NCBI RefSeq assembly: GCF_003584565.2
Contig: NZ_CP031010.1
Span: forward strand, 4,278,001 to 4,342,000
Direction: 5' to 3'
DNA: 64,000 bases
Source: Alteromonas sp. RKMC-009
Lineage (GTDB): Bacteria > Pseudomonadota > Gammaproteobacteria > Enterobacterales > Alteromonadaceae
The position numbers and the translations under genes are program-made. How positions within the stretch are numbered: position 1 is the first letter of the stretch; the number at the start of each line of letters is the position of its first letter. The notes beneath the pieces are model-generated. The model did no database searches. It was not told the DNA's origin and saw only the letters and a program-made list of their open reading frames with translations. Below are positions 9,449 to 17,817 of the stretch, one piece after another.

Positions 9449-10291
9449 ATGAATGCATTGAATATCGGCGTACGCGCCCATGATTTTGGTCAGGGCAGCA
9501 TTGAGGAAGTCAGCAACCGCATTGGCCAGTATGATGTGTCCTGCGTGCAACTGGCTTTGCCCAAGTCATTTCCTTTTATGGGACCGGACGCCGGGCGTAT
9601 CACGCCGGGCTTTGCCAGCAAAGTGAAAAACGCCTTCGCTGCACACAATATCGATATTGCTGTGCTGGGTTGCTACATCAACCCCGTGCATCCTGATAAG
9701 CAAATCCGTGAAGTATCGCTGCAATGGTTTGAAGAACATTTGCAGTTTGCCAGCGACTTCGGTTGCAAAATCGTGGGAACGGAAACCGGCAGTATTAATG
9801 CAGATTGCCTCTGGCATCCCGATAATCATTCAGAGAAGGCGTTTGATGAACTGGTTACCTCTGTGAAAAGGCTTGCCCTGACCGCAGAGAAGTTCGGGGT
9901 AATCATCGGTATCGAGGGTGTGGCCCATCACCACATTATTAATACACCGGAACGTTTGTGTCAGTTGCTGGAGGCGGTGGACTCCTCCAATGTAAAAGTG
10001 ATCTATGACCCGGTGAATTTCTTTCCGGTAAACATGCCTGTCTCTCAGGAGGCTGCCATGGGTGAGATGTTTGCGAAGCTTGGACAGCAAATCGTCGCAG
10101 TGCATTGCAAAGACTTCATCACAAAAGACCACAAAAAATTCGGGGATTTACCTTCCGGCACAGGAGAGATGAATCACCGCTATCTTTTTGCCTGGCTGGC
10201 CAGATTTAAACCGGATATTCAGATCATTCTTGAAAATACATCTGCCGGCAACATCGACAAGGTACTTACCTTTCTGGATAATCAATTGTAG
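9449..10291 (+). CDS. Sugar-phosphate isomerase/epimerase-like TIM-barrel protein
   Basis: A 280-aa cytoplasmic protein of the xylose-isomerase-like TIM-barrel superfamily. Metal-ligand candidates are Glu in GTETGS, Glu in IGIEGVAHHH, Asp in VIYDPVNFF, His and Asp in VAVHCKDF, and Glu in IILENTS. It starts two bases after the tandem esterase stop, so it belongs to the same operon. The precise reaction is not recognisable. Because no kduI is present in the window while kduD and kdgK are, one possibility is that it isomerises the unsaturated galacturonate product (5-keto-4-deoxyuronate). Rhamnose isomerase-like or epimerase activity is equally compatible. Confidence is high for the fold and low for the role. 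Confidence 0.75.
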   Translation: MNALNIGVRAHDFGQGSIEEVSNRIGQYDVSCVQLALPKSFPFMGPDAGRITPGFASKVKNAFAAHNIDIAVLGCYINPVHPDKQIREVSLQWFEEHLQFASDFGCKIVGTETGSINADCLWHPDNHSEKAFDELVTSVKRLALTAEKFGVIIGIEGVAHHHIINTPERLCQLLEAVDSSNVKVIYDPVNFFPVNMPVSQEAAMGEMFAKLGQQIVAVHCKDFITKDHKKFGDLPSGTGEMNHRYLFAWLARFKPDIQIILENTSAGNIDKVLTFLDNQL

Positions 10292-10822
10292 TTCAACCCT
10301 TTTCAAGCGTGTTTGCTCAATCCTCTGTACCCAACCCTCCGGGCAAACACGCAATTTATCCTGTTATTTTTACACCGGCAATTCCCGCGAAACAATTGTA
10401 AACCAGCCGTCAAAACAGATTTAAAAACCTGTTAGTTTCATATATTGAATTTTTTGTACTTTTCCGAAAATAGTTTTGGCCACTATTGACCGGTAATTTT
10501 GCCCCCGAAAAGCACGATGACTGACCTGACACACCGGTAAACGGCATCAAATCTGCTTATTTTATTACCTTAAAAACCATTATTAATCATAACCTTAAAC
10601 AAACACCAACAGCTCTCATTTCAATTATGGAACTTTATAGTTAAAAGCTTATTTATCCCTTGACGGCTGATTGTGGATGAAAACGCTTGATTGGAAATGA
10701 TTGGGCTGTGTTGACGGCTTTTTGGGCCGGGATTACCATCATTTTCGATGTAAACAAAATATTAAAAACATGTACGGAAGACTTACATCGAACTTGGCCG
10801 ATAACAGCAAATCGAGGTTAAA
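10292..10822 (+). promoter_or_regulatory. 530-bp leader/promoter region of the TonB receptor gene
   Basis: No convincing gene is seen here. A plausible sigma-70 promoter is TTGACG at 10711-10716, 17 bases, then TACCAT at 10734-10739, about 85 bases before the receptor start. The nonamer TTGACGGCT occurs twice (10660-10668 and 10711-10719), 51 bases apart, which could be a duplicated promoter element or a repeat bound by a regulator. The pectin-locus palindrome is not present here; the nearest thing is TTTCATATATTGAAT near 10437, with a different spacer. Confidence 0.4.
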
Positions 10823-13800
10823 ATGAAAAACTTCAAGGACAACAGAAGAAACACAGGGCAAAACCCTACCCTTGCCCGCAAGCCACTTGCCACACTTATT
10901 TCAAACATACTGATTGCAGGATCCTGTGCGTCTCTTTCACTGGCAGCAGTGCCGGCATTAGCACAGCAGAATACCGCTACGCAGCAGGAAGACGCCATTA
11001 AAGTGTCCGCTACTGCTAATGCTAATAACGCTGAAACTGCAGAAGCAGAAAATGCAGATGACGAAACAGAAGTTATTGAAGTCAAAGGTATCCGTTTCAG
11101 TCAGCGTGGCGCTATCGACCGTAAGAAGATGGCAGGCACCATTATGGACTCCCTTGTAGCTGAAGATGTCGGCCAGTTCCCTGACAAAAACGTGGGTGAA
11201 GCCCTGCAACGTATTCCCGGCGTTCAACTTGACCGTGATTTTGGTGAAGGTGCGTCAATCAGTATACGGGGTGTTGAGCCCAGTCTACTCAGGGTCGAAG
11301 TCAACAATGTATCAGCCCAGGGCTTCGGCGGCGACCGTGGTGTCGACTTCCGCGCCATGGCGTCAGAACTCATCCGCTCACTGGATGTGATTAAAGGCTC
11401 AGAAGCCCGGCTAACTGAAGGGGGTATCGGTGGTACCGTGCAGGTTAACACCCGTAAGCCCAATGAGTTCGATGACAACTTTTTATCGGTCAATGCCGAA
11501 GGCCAGTACAACGACCTCACCGGCGAGCCCAATAATCGTTTTAATTTTGTTGGCGTATATAAATTTAATGAAGACTTCGGTGTACTGGCAAACGTAACCA
11601 GTGAAAAAAAGAACACCATGATCCACGCTATCCGGAATACGGGATGGCGCAGACTCGCCGATTACGACGACAGCCCGGAAAAGACATTTATAGATGAAGA
11701 TTTTGCAGATATAACGAACCAGGCAGACTGCGCAACTTCCAGCGACCCGGATTTATGTGAAGCACAATGGTATGACTTTTCGCCACAGCTTCCACGTTAC
11801 GGTATCTGGGGTCGGGAAGAAGATCGAATCAGCGCAAATATCATGGCGCAATATCGTATAAATGAACGCTTCCAAGCTCATGTGGGCTATACATACAATG
11901 ACCGCGATAAGACCGCAACTGACCTGAACCTGCACCTGGAATCAGGTTCCGCCGCCCGTGTCGATCCGGCATCTGTAGTGGTTGATGACCAGCACAATGT
12001 GACCTATTTTGAGACCATTGCCGCCGGTGTAACCAACCGTACGCTGAATTTCGCCTGGGATCAGACAACGTCTATCTTCGAAACAGGTTTTGAATATGAT
12101 GCTGATGTATGGAGTTTAGAGGGCTTAGTATCTCGATCTGACTCGAAACAAGACATAGACTCTCGTGATACACATATCACTGCTGAAGGCTTGGCAGGTA
12201 TTGCTGTAACATTAAACAATGAAGGTATGCCCTCCTGGGATTTCAACGAGGGCTACTTCTATAATGTAGATGACCCAAATGACACGTCTGATACTTTTGA
12301 TGTCAATGATCCGGCCAGCTATCGCTCCCGCTCACGCTATAAGTACGCCCCAAGCACCGATGAATCTGAAGAAACAATGGCAAAACTGGATTTTACCTAC
12401 ATTCCTGATTCCAACTTCGTCACGAAAATTCGCTCAGGTGTGCAGTACTCGAAACAAGAGCAAATTAATGCAAACTATGAGTACAACATCATCCGTGACG
12501 TAGGCCAGACATATAATGGTGAGGAATGGACAGTTGATGATCAAATAGCCCTCATAACTGGCAACACATTTCTTTCCGATGAATTATTCGATGGTTATGA
12601 CCTACCGGTAAGCACAGTGGGCTCGTACCAAGCTGTAAACACCCAACCATTTATAGATGCCATTCAGGCTATTTCAAACGACAACACCACTCGCCAAGAC
12701 CTGGATGTAAAGACTGGTAATTATGATGTATCAGTCGAAACACGCGCAATTTACCTACAGGGTGACTTTGAAACATACCTTGGCGAGATGCGCGTTTGGG
12801 GTAATCTGGGTGTGCGTTACGTGGAAACAGAAACGGACGCAAACGGTGATGTACGCGAAATTATTATCGTGGACCAGGTGGATGAAAATGGTGACGTATT
12901 AACGGATCCGGTAACAGGTGAAGACTTAGCTGGCGTGGAAGATCCAGATGATCCGGATTGGTTTGAAGGTCGCAAGACGGTCAGTGGTGAATACAGCGAC
13001 ACACTGCCGAGCATTAACGTCAACTTTGGCATTATCCCCAATGAGTTGGTGTTGTATGTGGGTGCAGCAAAGGTAATGTCTCGCCCTAAAACTGCAGATC
13101 TCAACGTTAATGCAACTTGTACTATCTATAAAACACGTCGTTCTGTAGAAGACGATATTAATGATGTATGCTCCGCGGGTAACCCGGCGCTGAACCCCTA
13201 TCGGGCCAACCAGTTTGATATTTCGCTTAACTGGTATCCTGATGAGAACACAGTACTATCTGGTGCATACTTCATCAAAGATATTACCAGTTGGATCCTA
13301 GACGCGGAAACCAGATATGACGTGGACTTTTTTAGTGACGGTCGCTCGTTTGATGTACGCCAGAAAATTAACGGCTCAGGTGTCACAACAAAAGGTATCG
13401 AGCTACAAGCTTCCACCGTGTTCACCTGGTTGCCAGCGCCATTTGATGGCTTCGGCGGTAGCGTGAACTACACCCGCATGTCTGCTGATGATGTAGGCCT
13501 ATACAACCAGCTTACTGGCGCAGAACTGCCCTTTCCGTCACAATCTGAAGATAGCTACAACATCACGGCGTTCTATGAAACAGACATCTGGAGTATTCGT
13601 TTAGCCTACAACTACCGTGATGAATACCTGGCATCGCCGGCAGATCTTTCAGGCAATCCGGTCTTCGTAGAAGACTCAGGATACTTAGATGCCAAAATTG
13701 TGTATAACATCACAGAGAACCTGCGTGTCTATGCAGATGGTCGTAACTTAACCGGAGAAGTTAAGTCCTACACGGCTGGTCCACATCGCTTATCAGATTT

Positions 13801-13849
13801 ACAATGGTCTGGCCGCGAGTACGCTGTAGGTGTGACTTACCAATTCTGA
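10823..13849 (+). CDS. TonB-dependent outer-membrane receptor, long polysaccharide type
   Basis: A 1008-aa outer-membrane transporter with a long signal peptide ending AVPALAQQ. It has a TonB-box-like stretch in EVIEVKGIRFSQ (about residues 84-95), then a plug domain with FPDKNVGEALQRIPGVQLDRD and SIRGVEP. The barrel ends in the aromatic GVTYQF. This layout is that of the Caulobacter/Alteromonas receptors dedicated to plant or algal oligosaccharides. Placed between the RG-I esterases and rhaM, it most likely imports RG-I or oligogalacturonide fragments into the periplasm. No SusD partner is present, as expected for proteobacteria. A terminator follows. The start has GAGG seven to ten bases upstream. 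Confidence 0.9.
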   Translation: MKNFKDNRRNTGQNPTLARKPLATLISNILIAGSCASLSLAAVPALAQQNTATQQEDAIKVSATANANNAETAEAENADDETEVIEVKGIRFSQRGAIDRKKMAGTIMDSLVAEDVGQFPDKNVGEALQRIPGVQLDRDFGEGASISIRGVEPSLLRVEVNNVSAQGFGGDRGVDFRAMASELIRSLDVIKGSEARLTEGGIGGTVQVNTRKPNEFDDNFLSVNAEGQYNDLTGEPNNRFNFVGVYKFNEDFGVLANVTSEKKNTMIHAIRNTGWRRLADYDDSPEKTFIDEDFADITNQADCATSSDPDLCEAQWYDFSPQLPRYGIWGREEDRISANIMAQYRINERFQAHVGYTYNDRDKTATDLNLHLESGSAARVDPASVVVDDQHNVTYFETIAAGVTNRTLNFAWDQTTSIFETGFEYDADVWSLEGLVSRSDSKQDIDSRDTHITAEGLAGIAVTLNNEGMPSWDFNEGYFYNVDDPNDTSDTFDVNDPASYRSRSRYKYAPSTDESEETMAKLDFTYIPDSNFVTKIRSGVQYSKQEQINANYEYNIIRDVGQTYNGEEWTVDDQIALITGNTFLSDELFDGYDLPVSTVGSYQAVNTQPFIDAIQAISNDNTTRQDLDVKTGNYDVSVETRAIYLQGDFETYLGEMRVWGNLGVRYVETETDANGDVREIIIVDQVDENGDVLTDPVTGEDLAGVEDPDDPDWFEGRKTVSGEYSDTLPSINVNFGIIPNELVLYVGAAKVMSRPKTADLNVNATCTIYKTRRSVEDDINDVCSAGNPALNPYRANQFDISLNWYPDENTVLSGAYFIKDITSWILDAETRYDVDFFSDGRSFDVRQKINGSGVTTKGIELQASTVFTWLPAPFDGFGGSVNYTRMSADDVGLYNQLTGAELPFPSQSEDSYNITAFYETDIWSIRLAYNYRDEYLASPADLSGNPVFVEDSGYLDAKIVYNITENLRVYADGRNLTGEVKSYTAGPHRLSDLQWSGREYAVGVTYQF

Positions 13850-13875
13850 TACCGACATAGTTAACTTTGCTATAT

Positions 13876-13909
13876 AAGGCTTCCTGACAGGAAGCCTTTC
13901 TTTGTTTAC
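13876..13909 (+). terminator. Rho-independent terminator after the TonB receptor
   Basis: AAGGCTTCC pairs with GGAAGCCTT around a five-base loop and is followed by TTCTTTGTTT. It lies 27 bases after the receptor stop and separates it from rhaM. Confidence 0.8.
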
Positions 13910-13925
13910 TTACCAGGAGCAACCT

Positions 13926-14240
13926 GTGGAAACCATCGCATTTGTTATGCAATTACGCCCCGGTTTTGAAGCGGAATATGAAAAACGCCATGATGAAATA
14001 TGGCCGGAGTTGGTGACGCTGTTGAAAGAGGCCGGAATAGAAGACTATTCCATTTTCCTGCATCCGCAGACGCTGCAACTCTTCGCCACACTTAAGCGCC
14101 CGGAAAATCACAAAATGGATACCCTGCCGGAGCAGGCAATAATGCAAAAATGGTGGGCATATATGGGCGACATCATGGACCACAATCCCGATAACAGCCC
14201 CGTCAGCGCGCCACTGAAGCCGGTTTTTTATCTCAAATAG
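13926..14240 (+). CDS. rhaM: L-rhamnose mutarotase
   Basis: A GTG start at 13926, with AGGAG seven bases upstream, gives a 104-aa protein that aligns end to end with E. coli RhaM (YiiL). It has AFVMQ near the N-terminus, RHDEIWPEL with catalytic His22, the [20 protein letters not shown] block, and the VFYLK end. The longer in-frame start at 13902 lies in the terminator tail and is not needed. The enzyme interconverts alpha- and beta-L-rhamnopyranose, speeding entry of rhamnose released from RG-I into catabolism. Rhamnose isomerase, kinase and aldolase, or the oxidative LRA enzymes, are not in this window. Confidence 0.95.
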   Translation: METIAFVMQLRPGFEAEYEKRHDEIWPELVTLLKEAGIEDYSIFLHPQTLQLFATLKRPENHKMDTLPEQAIMQKWWAYMGDIMDHNPDNSPVSAPLKPVFYLK

Positions 14241-14402
14241 AGCAACACTTGAGATTTCGGTTAGCCTCACACCATTTTATTTAAAAATTATTCTTTACGC
14301 GGACTCATTTACAGAGTAAAAATGCGCCAAATTCGGGTAAGCCGGATCCTACTCTGCCAGCCTGTCTTGCAGCTTACTTTTTTGTCATTGCCGGAGAACT
14401 CA

Positions 14403-15458
14403 ATGGCATTTCAATATCCGCCTGTGAAGAGCTATTTCGACGCTGCATCATGCGATGCTGAGGTTAAGTTTGCCTTCGAAAAAGGGCTGCGTTATGCAGG
14501 CCACACTCTTATGGTACCCGAAAAGTTCAGCTACTTTACCCTGCCTCACCTGCATGAGCGCTATGTGCTTTTTAATCAGGGTGATGGTTACGACATCGTG
14601 TCGAATGTTTGTCTGCACAGACAGGCAAAACTGCTTGAAGGCGCAGGGCGCACACGAAACATCATCTGTAAGTTGCATTGTTGGGGATATGACAACCAGG
14701 GCACGCTGCGTGGCACACCGCAATTTGGCGAAAAGCAAACCGGTGCACTGAAAAAAGAGTCACTGGTGAACTGGCACGGCTTACTCTTCCGCGACCGCGC
14801 GCCGGACATGGACTTAGAAGCATTGGGTCTTAGCAGCTACATTAACTTCGATGATTATTTTTTCGCTGATCTGGAAACGGCCCGCTATAACTTTAACTGG
14901 AAGACATTCATCGAGATTTACCTGGAAAATTACCACGTATTCTCCATGCACCCGGGTTTAAAACAGTACGTGAAAGCCGATGACCTGGAATGGGAATTTG
15001 GCAATGACTTCTCAGTTCAGAAAGTGGGACTGGGCCAGGATTTACTGAAAGCGACAACACCTCACTACCGCCATTTCCAGGATGCGCTGGCTGAGCGCTT
15101 CGCCGGCAACCTCCCCCGGTACGGTGCGATTTGGTGTTTTATCTATCCCAACATCATGATTGAGTGGTATCCCGAAGTACTGGTTGTCAGCACTGTATAT
15201 CCGGACGGCCCTCGACACTGTACCAACCACGTAGAGTTTTATTATCCGAAAGCATTCCACGCAAAATCGCCGGAATACTTCACGGCAGAGAAAAACGCCT
15301 ACATGGAAACCGCTGAAGAAGATGAAGTGGCCTGCACACTGCTGGAAAAAGGCCGTGAAGCGCTTTACCTTTCAGGCGAAGAAGAATTCGGCCCGGTAGA
15401 CAGTTTTCTTGAAGCCGGTGTTGCCGGTTTTTATGAGTTTTTGACGCCGGCTGAGTAG
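14403..15458 (+). CDS. Rieske [2Fe-2S] non-heme iron oxygenase, alpha subunit
   Basis: The start at 14403 has GGAG nine bases upstream; the 27-residue extension from 14322 looks untranslated. The 351-aa protein has a Rieske centre Cys70-x-His72 and Cys89-x-x-His92. Its mononuclear iron site includes NWKTFIEIYLENYHVFSMHP with His178 and His183. The layout is that of ring-hydroxylating and demethylating oxygenase alpha subunits, closest in style to the choline/carnitine oxygenase group. Electrons normally come from a separate reductase, and none is encoded nearby. Its place between rhaM and the GH28/PL26 genes is unusual. O-demethylation of a methylated sugar or plant aromatic ester is a guess from context. 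It could also be unrelated to pectin. Confidence 0.85.
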   Translation: MAFQYPPVKSYFDAASCDAEVKFAFEKGLRYAGHTLMVPEKFSYFTLPHLHERYVLFNQGDGYDIVSNVCLHRQAKLLEGAGRTRNIICKLHCWGYDNQGTLRGTPQFGEKQTGALKKESLVNWHGLLFRDRAPDMDLEALGLSSYINFDDYFFADLETARYNFNWKTFIEIYLENYHVFSMHPGLKQYVKADDLEWEFGNDFSVQKVGLGQDLLKATTPHYRHFQDALAERFAGNLPRYGAIWCFIYPNIMIEWYPEVLVVSTVYPDGPRHCTNHVEFYYPKAFHAKSPEYFTAEKNAYMETAEEDEVACTLLEKGREALYLSGEEEFGPVDSFLEAGVAGFYEFLTPAE

Positions 15459-15498
15459 ACAGGGTGGCAGTAGTTATCCTGCCACCATTGCTGATAAT

Positions 15499-16862
15499 TT
15501 ATGCGTTATACCACTCAAAACCACCAACATTAACGTTCTGAACCGCCTCTTCGCGGGTGTTTTCTGCAACCACATTGCTGAGTGTGACGTTGCTGACCGG
15601 CATTTCTGCCTGGCCTTCTATCTTACACAGATACCCGGCTTTGCCCACCCGGACGTTCTGCAAATGAATGCCGGAGATAGTCGTCAGTTTGCGCTCGTAA
15701 GTGGGTACAAGATCCTTCCATTGATACAGTACATCTGTTGCTATGGTCAGAGCGCCGCCGTTGATGGCAGGTGCGGTGATATTCTGTAACACTATATTTC
15801 GTACATAACCGCCTCTGCGCTCATTGGTTTTGATCAGCATCAGATTGCCCGTGCCTTCATACTCAAACGCTGCGCCGCCTTCAAAATGGCAATCATCAAC
15901 ATACACATTTTCAATGCCACCGGATAATTCACTGCCTATGGCGATTAGCTGATGAGCCCGCTTTATCCGGCAATGCCGGATGACCACATTTTTGCACGGC
16001 ATGTTTAAGCGCCAGGCGTCCTGATTTCTGCCAGCCTTAATGGCTATTGCATCATCCCCCTGGTCAAACTCACAATGTTCAATCAGCAGACTCTGTGTCA
16101 TTTCAGGGTCAACGCCGTCATTATTGTGCCCGTACGCTTTTACTGAAACGCCGCGGATAACAACATGCTCACACATGTAAGGATGCAGTACCCAGAACGG
16201 GCTGTTTTCGATATCAATATCTTCTATCAGCACGTGTTTACAGCGATTGAAATGCACGAAGTGGGGACGCAGGTTGGCACCTTCATAATCCATTTTACGG
16301 GCTTCCACCGGATCGCCTTTCGCTGCCATATGATAAAGATTCGCCAGCGCCTGCATATGTTCAGGCGGACGCTTATACCAAATTTTCCAGGTATCCAGGT
16401 TGGCAAAAAGCTTGCCTTCACCGCTGAGCGCAATGTACTCGCATCCGTAAGCGTAAATAAGCGGCGAGTAGTTATAACACTCCATGCCTTCCCAGGATGT
16501 TTTTACAGCGGGTAAGTAATCTTTCGGATCCCCTGAAAAAGTAAGCTTAGCACCTTTCCGGACGTGCAAATTCACAAAGCTTTTTAAATGGATTTTACCG
16601 CACACCCACTCACCCTGAGGAATAATCACCCGCCCGCGATGGCACCAAAGGCGCGGATATCAAACTCCGGCGTATGAGCAAAGTCGGGAACAATGATATC
16701 CGGCATAGCAAAAGGCGTATTGGTCTTAAACGACTGCGTATTCATACCGGCCTGTGATGAGGTGATAACTGAAGATTGCTGACATGCAGCCAGCAAGGCT
16801 GCGGACGATGATGCGAGCAGGAAATCCCGCCGGGAAAGACATTGTCTATTGTTATTCCCCAT
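15499..16862 (-). pseudogene. GH28 polygalacturonase, disrupted by a frameshifting deletion
   Basis: Two out-of-phase pieces form one GH28 gene. Codons from 16862 give a Tat-like signal (SRRDFLLASSSAALLAAC, also a lipobox) and end FDIRAFGAIAGG then stop at 16626. The rest resumes in another frame at about 16633 as GRVIIPQGEWVCGKIHLKS. In intact GH28 proteins about 20 residues (DGKTLNTxAIxxAIxxAxxxGG) lie between these points and they are missing here. This is therefore a deletion that also shifts frame, not a single-base error. Downstream catalytic motifs survive: NNDGVDPE, GDDAIAIK and GSELSGG; the usual RxK site reads LMLIKT. The C-terminal piece lacks export. Ten bases at the 5' end overlap the DUF1961 gene. 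Confidence 0.85.
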
Positions 16863-17646
16863 GGCCAGCTCCTTTAAGCGCCCAAATTTTCAAATCGCGG
16901 TACTGAAACTTTGTCCACTGCATTTGCCGGAAGCCGAGTTTCCCGTCCTGTAACGGCGGGCCGGTGTCGATGCCGTCTACCACGGGCATATCATCGGTGT
17001 AATCGATAACGGTGCGCCCGTTGATTGAAAGTTGAATATGATTCTTATGTTTCACTAAGCGAATATGATTGATGCGGGTATCTGTTGCCGCGATGCCGGG
17101 CTCACCTTGTTGCAGTAACGAGAATGTGTTGTTTTTGCGCAGATTAGCGTGTCCCCTTGCCGGATTGTGCGCAGCGTTCGCGTAATATGAAATATGGTAA
17201 CTGCGAATATCCCCGTTGGTATATTGGGTGAATGTGCCATCCCTTGGAGCAAGGCTTGCATCAAAAATGTCTTCACCATGTATACCTTTTGCGGCAAAAA
17301 ACACGATAACCAGTCCCGCATCGGTCTTCAGCGCCTGCGCATCCCACTCTGCAATGAAACTGTCAGGCAACGTCTCAGGCATCCAGAACACATGGTGACC
17401 CGCTTCGTCGGGCGACCACATTTGCATCCAACCATTCTGAAAGGCTGTCTGGCCCGGGCCTTCCATACGCCAGCCCGCCATATCCGTCTCTGGGGATAAG
17501 GGGTTTTGATAAATAATGTCGCCTTTTGTCCATTTTTCTTCAACCACCTGCGCACTGGCAGTCATCCCCGGTGATGCATTACCACTGCAGCCACAGGCCA
17601 GTAAAAATAAAGCACCTGCAGCAAAATACGTTCTGACTGAAACCAT
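16852..17646 (-). CDS. DUF1961 family (YesU-like) lipoprotein
   Basis: The start at 17646 is chosen because AAGGAGGG lies just upstream and it begins a lipoprotein signal (VRTYFAAGALFLLACGC). The longer in-frame start at 17709 would place the operator palindrome inside the gene. The 264-aa protein resembles the DUF1961 family: a concanavalin-like jelly roll with DxSLAPRDGTFTQYTNGDI, HANLRKN and the GKLGFRQM end. The B. subtilis homologue YesU lies in the rhamnogalacturonan operon, and no activity is established that I can state. It overlaps the start of the GH28 pseudogene by 11 bases. The two were probably one transcription unit divergent from the PL26-like gene. A structural or binding role on RG-I is an inference. 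Confidence 0.8.
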   Translation of the reverse strand: MVSVRTYFAAGALFLLACGCSGNASPGMTASAQVVEEKWTKGDIIYQNPLSPETDMAGWRMEGPGQTAFQNGWMQMWSPDEAGHHVFWMPETLPDSFIAEWDAQALKTDAGLVIVFFAAKGIHGEDIFDASLAPRDGTFTQYTNGDIRSYHISYYANAAHNPARGHANLRKNNTFSLLQQGEPGIAATDTRINHIRLVKHKNHIQLSINGRTVIDYTDDMPVVDGIDTGPPLQDGKLGFRQMQWTKFQYRDLKIWALKGAGHGE

Positions 17647-17673
17647 ACTCCCTCCTTGTGCCATAACACTATT

Positions 17674-17687
17674 TTTCAAATGTGAAA
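17674..17687. promoter_or_regulatory. Pectin-locus operator candidate, copy 2
   Basis: TTTCAAATGTGAAA, an inverted repeat TTTCA-N4-TGAAA, lies 27 bases upstream of the DUF1961 start and 130 bases upstream of the divergent PL26-like gene. It could control both. It is identical to copy 3 at 20662. Confidence 0.75.
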
Positions 17688-17817
17688 CTCTTTGACGATT
17701 CACTGGCAATCACAACCGGTCAAATAGTGTTATTTTCGTTCTCGTATGATAGAAGTTAAACAAAGATTAACAAGCGGTTAATATTTTTAGTTTCAGATTT
17801 GGTATTAAAGGAATCTC

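Noticed and set aside
10430..10450. Fourth copy of the pectin operator (TTTCATATATTGAAT)
   Set aside because: The spacer is five bases instead of four and the right arm is imperfect.
14322..14402. N-terminal extension of the Rieske protein
   Set aside because: The 27 residues do not resemble the family, and GGAG sits before the ATG at 14403.
15499..16629. A separate intact GH28 gene starting with GTG at 16629
   Set aside because: The start falls inside the conserved GRVIIPQGEW strand of the GH28 fold, with no signal peptide or ribosome site. The preceding 78-codon frame supplies the missing export signal, so these are two halves of one broken gene.
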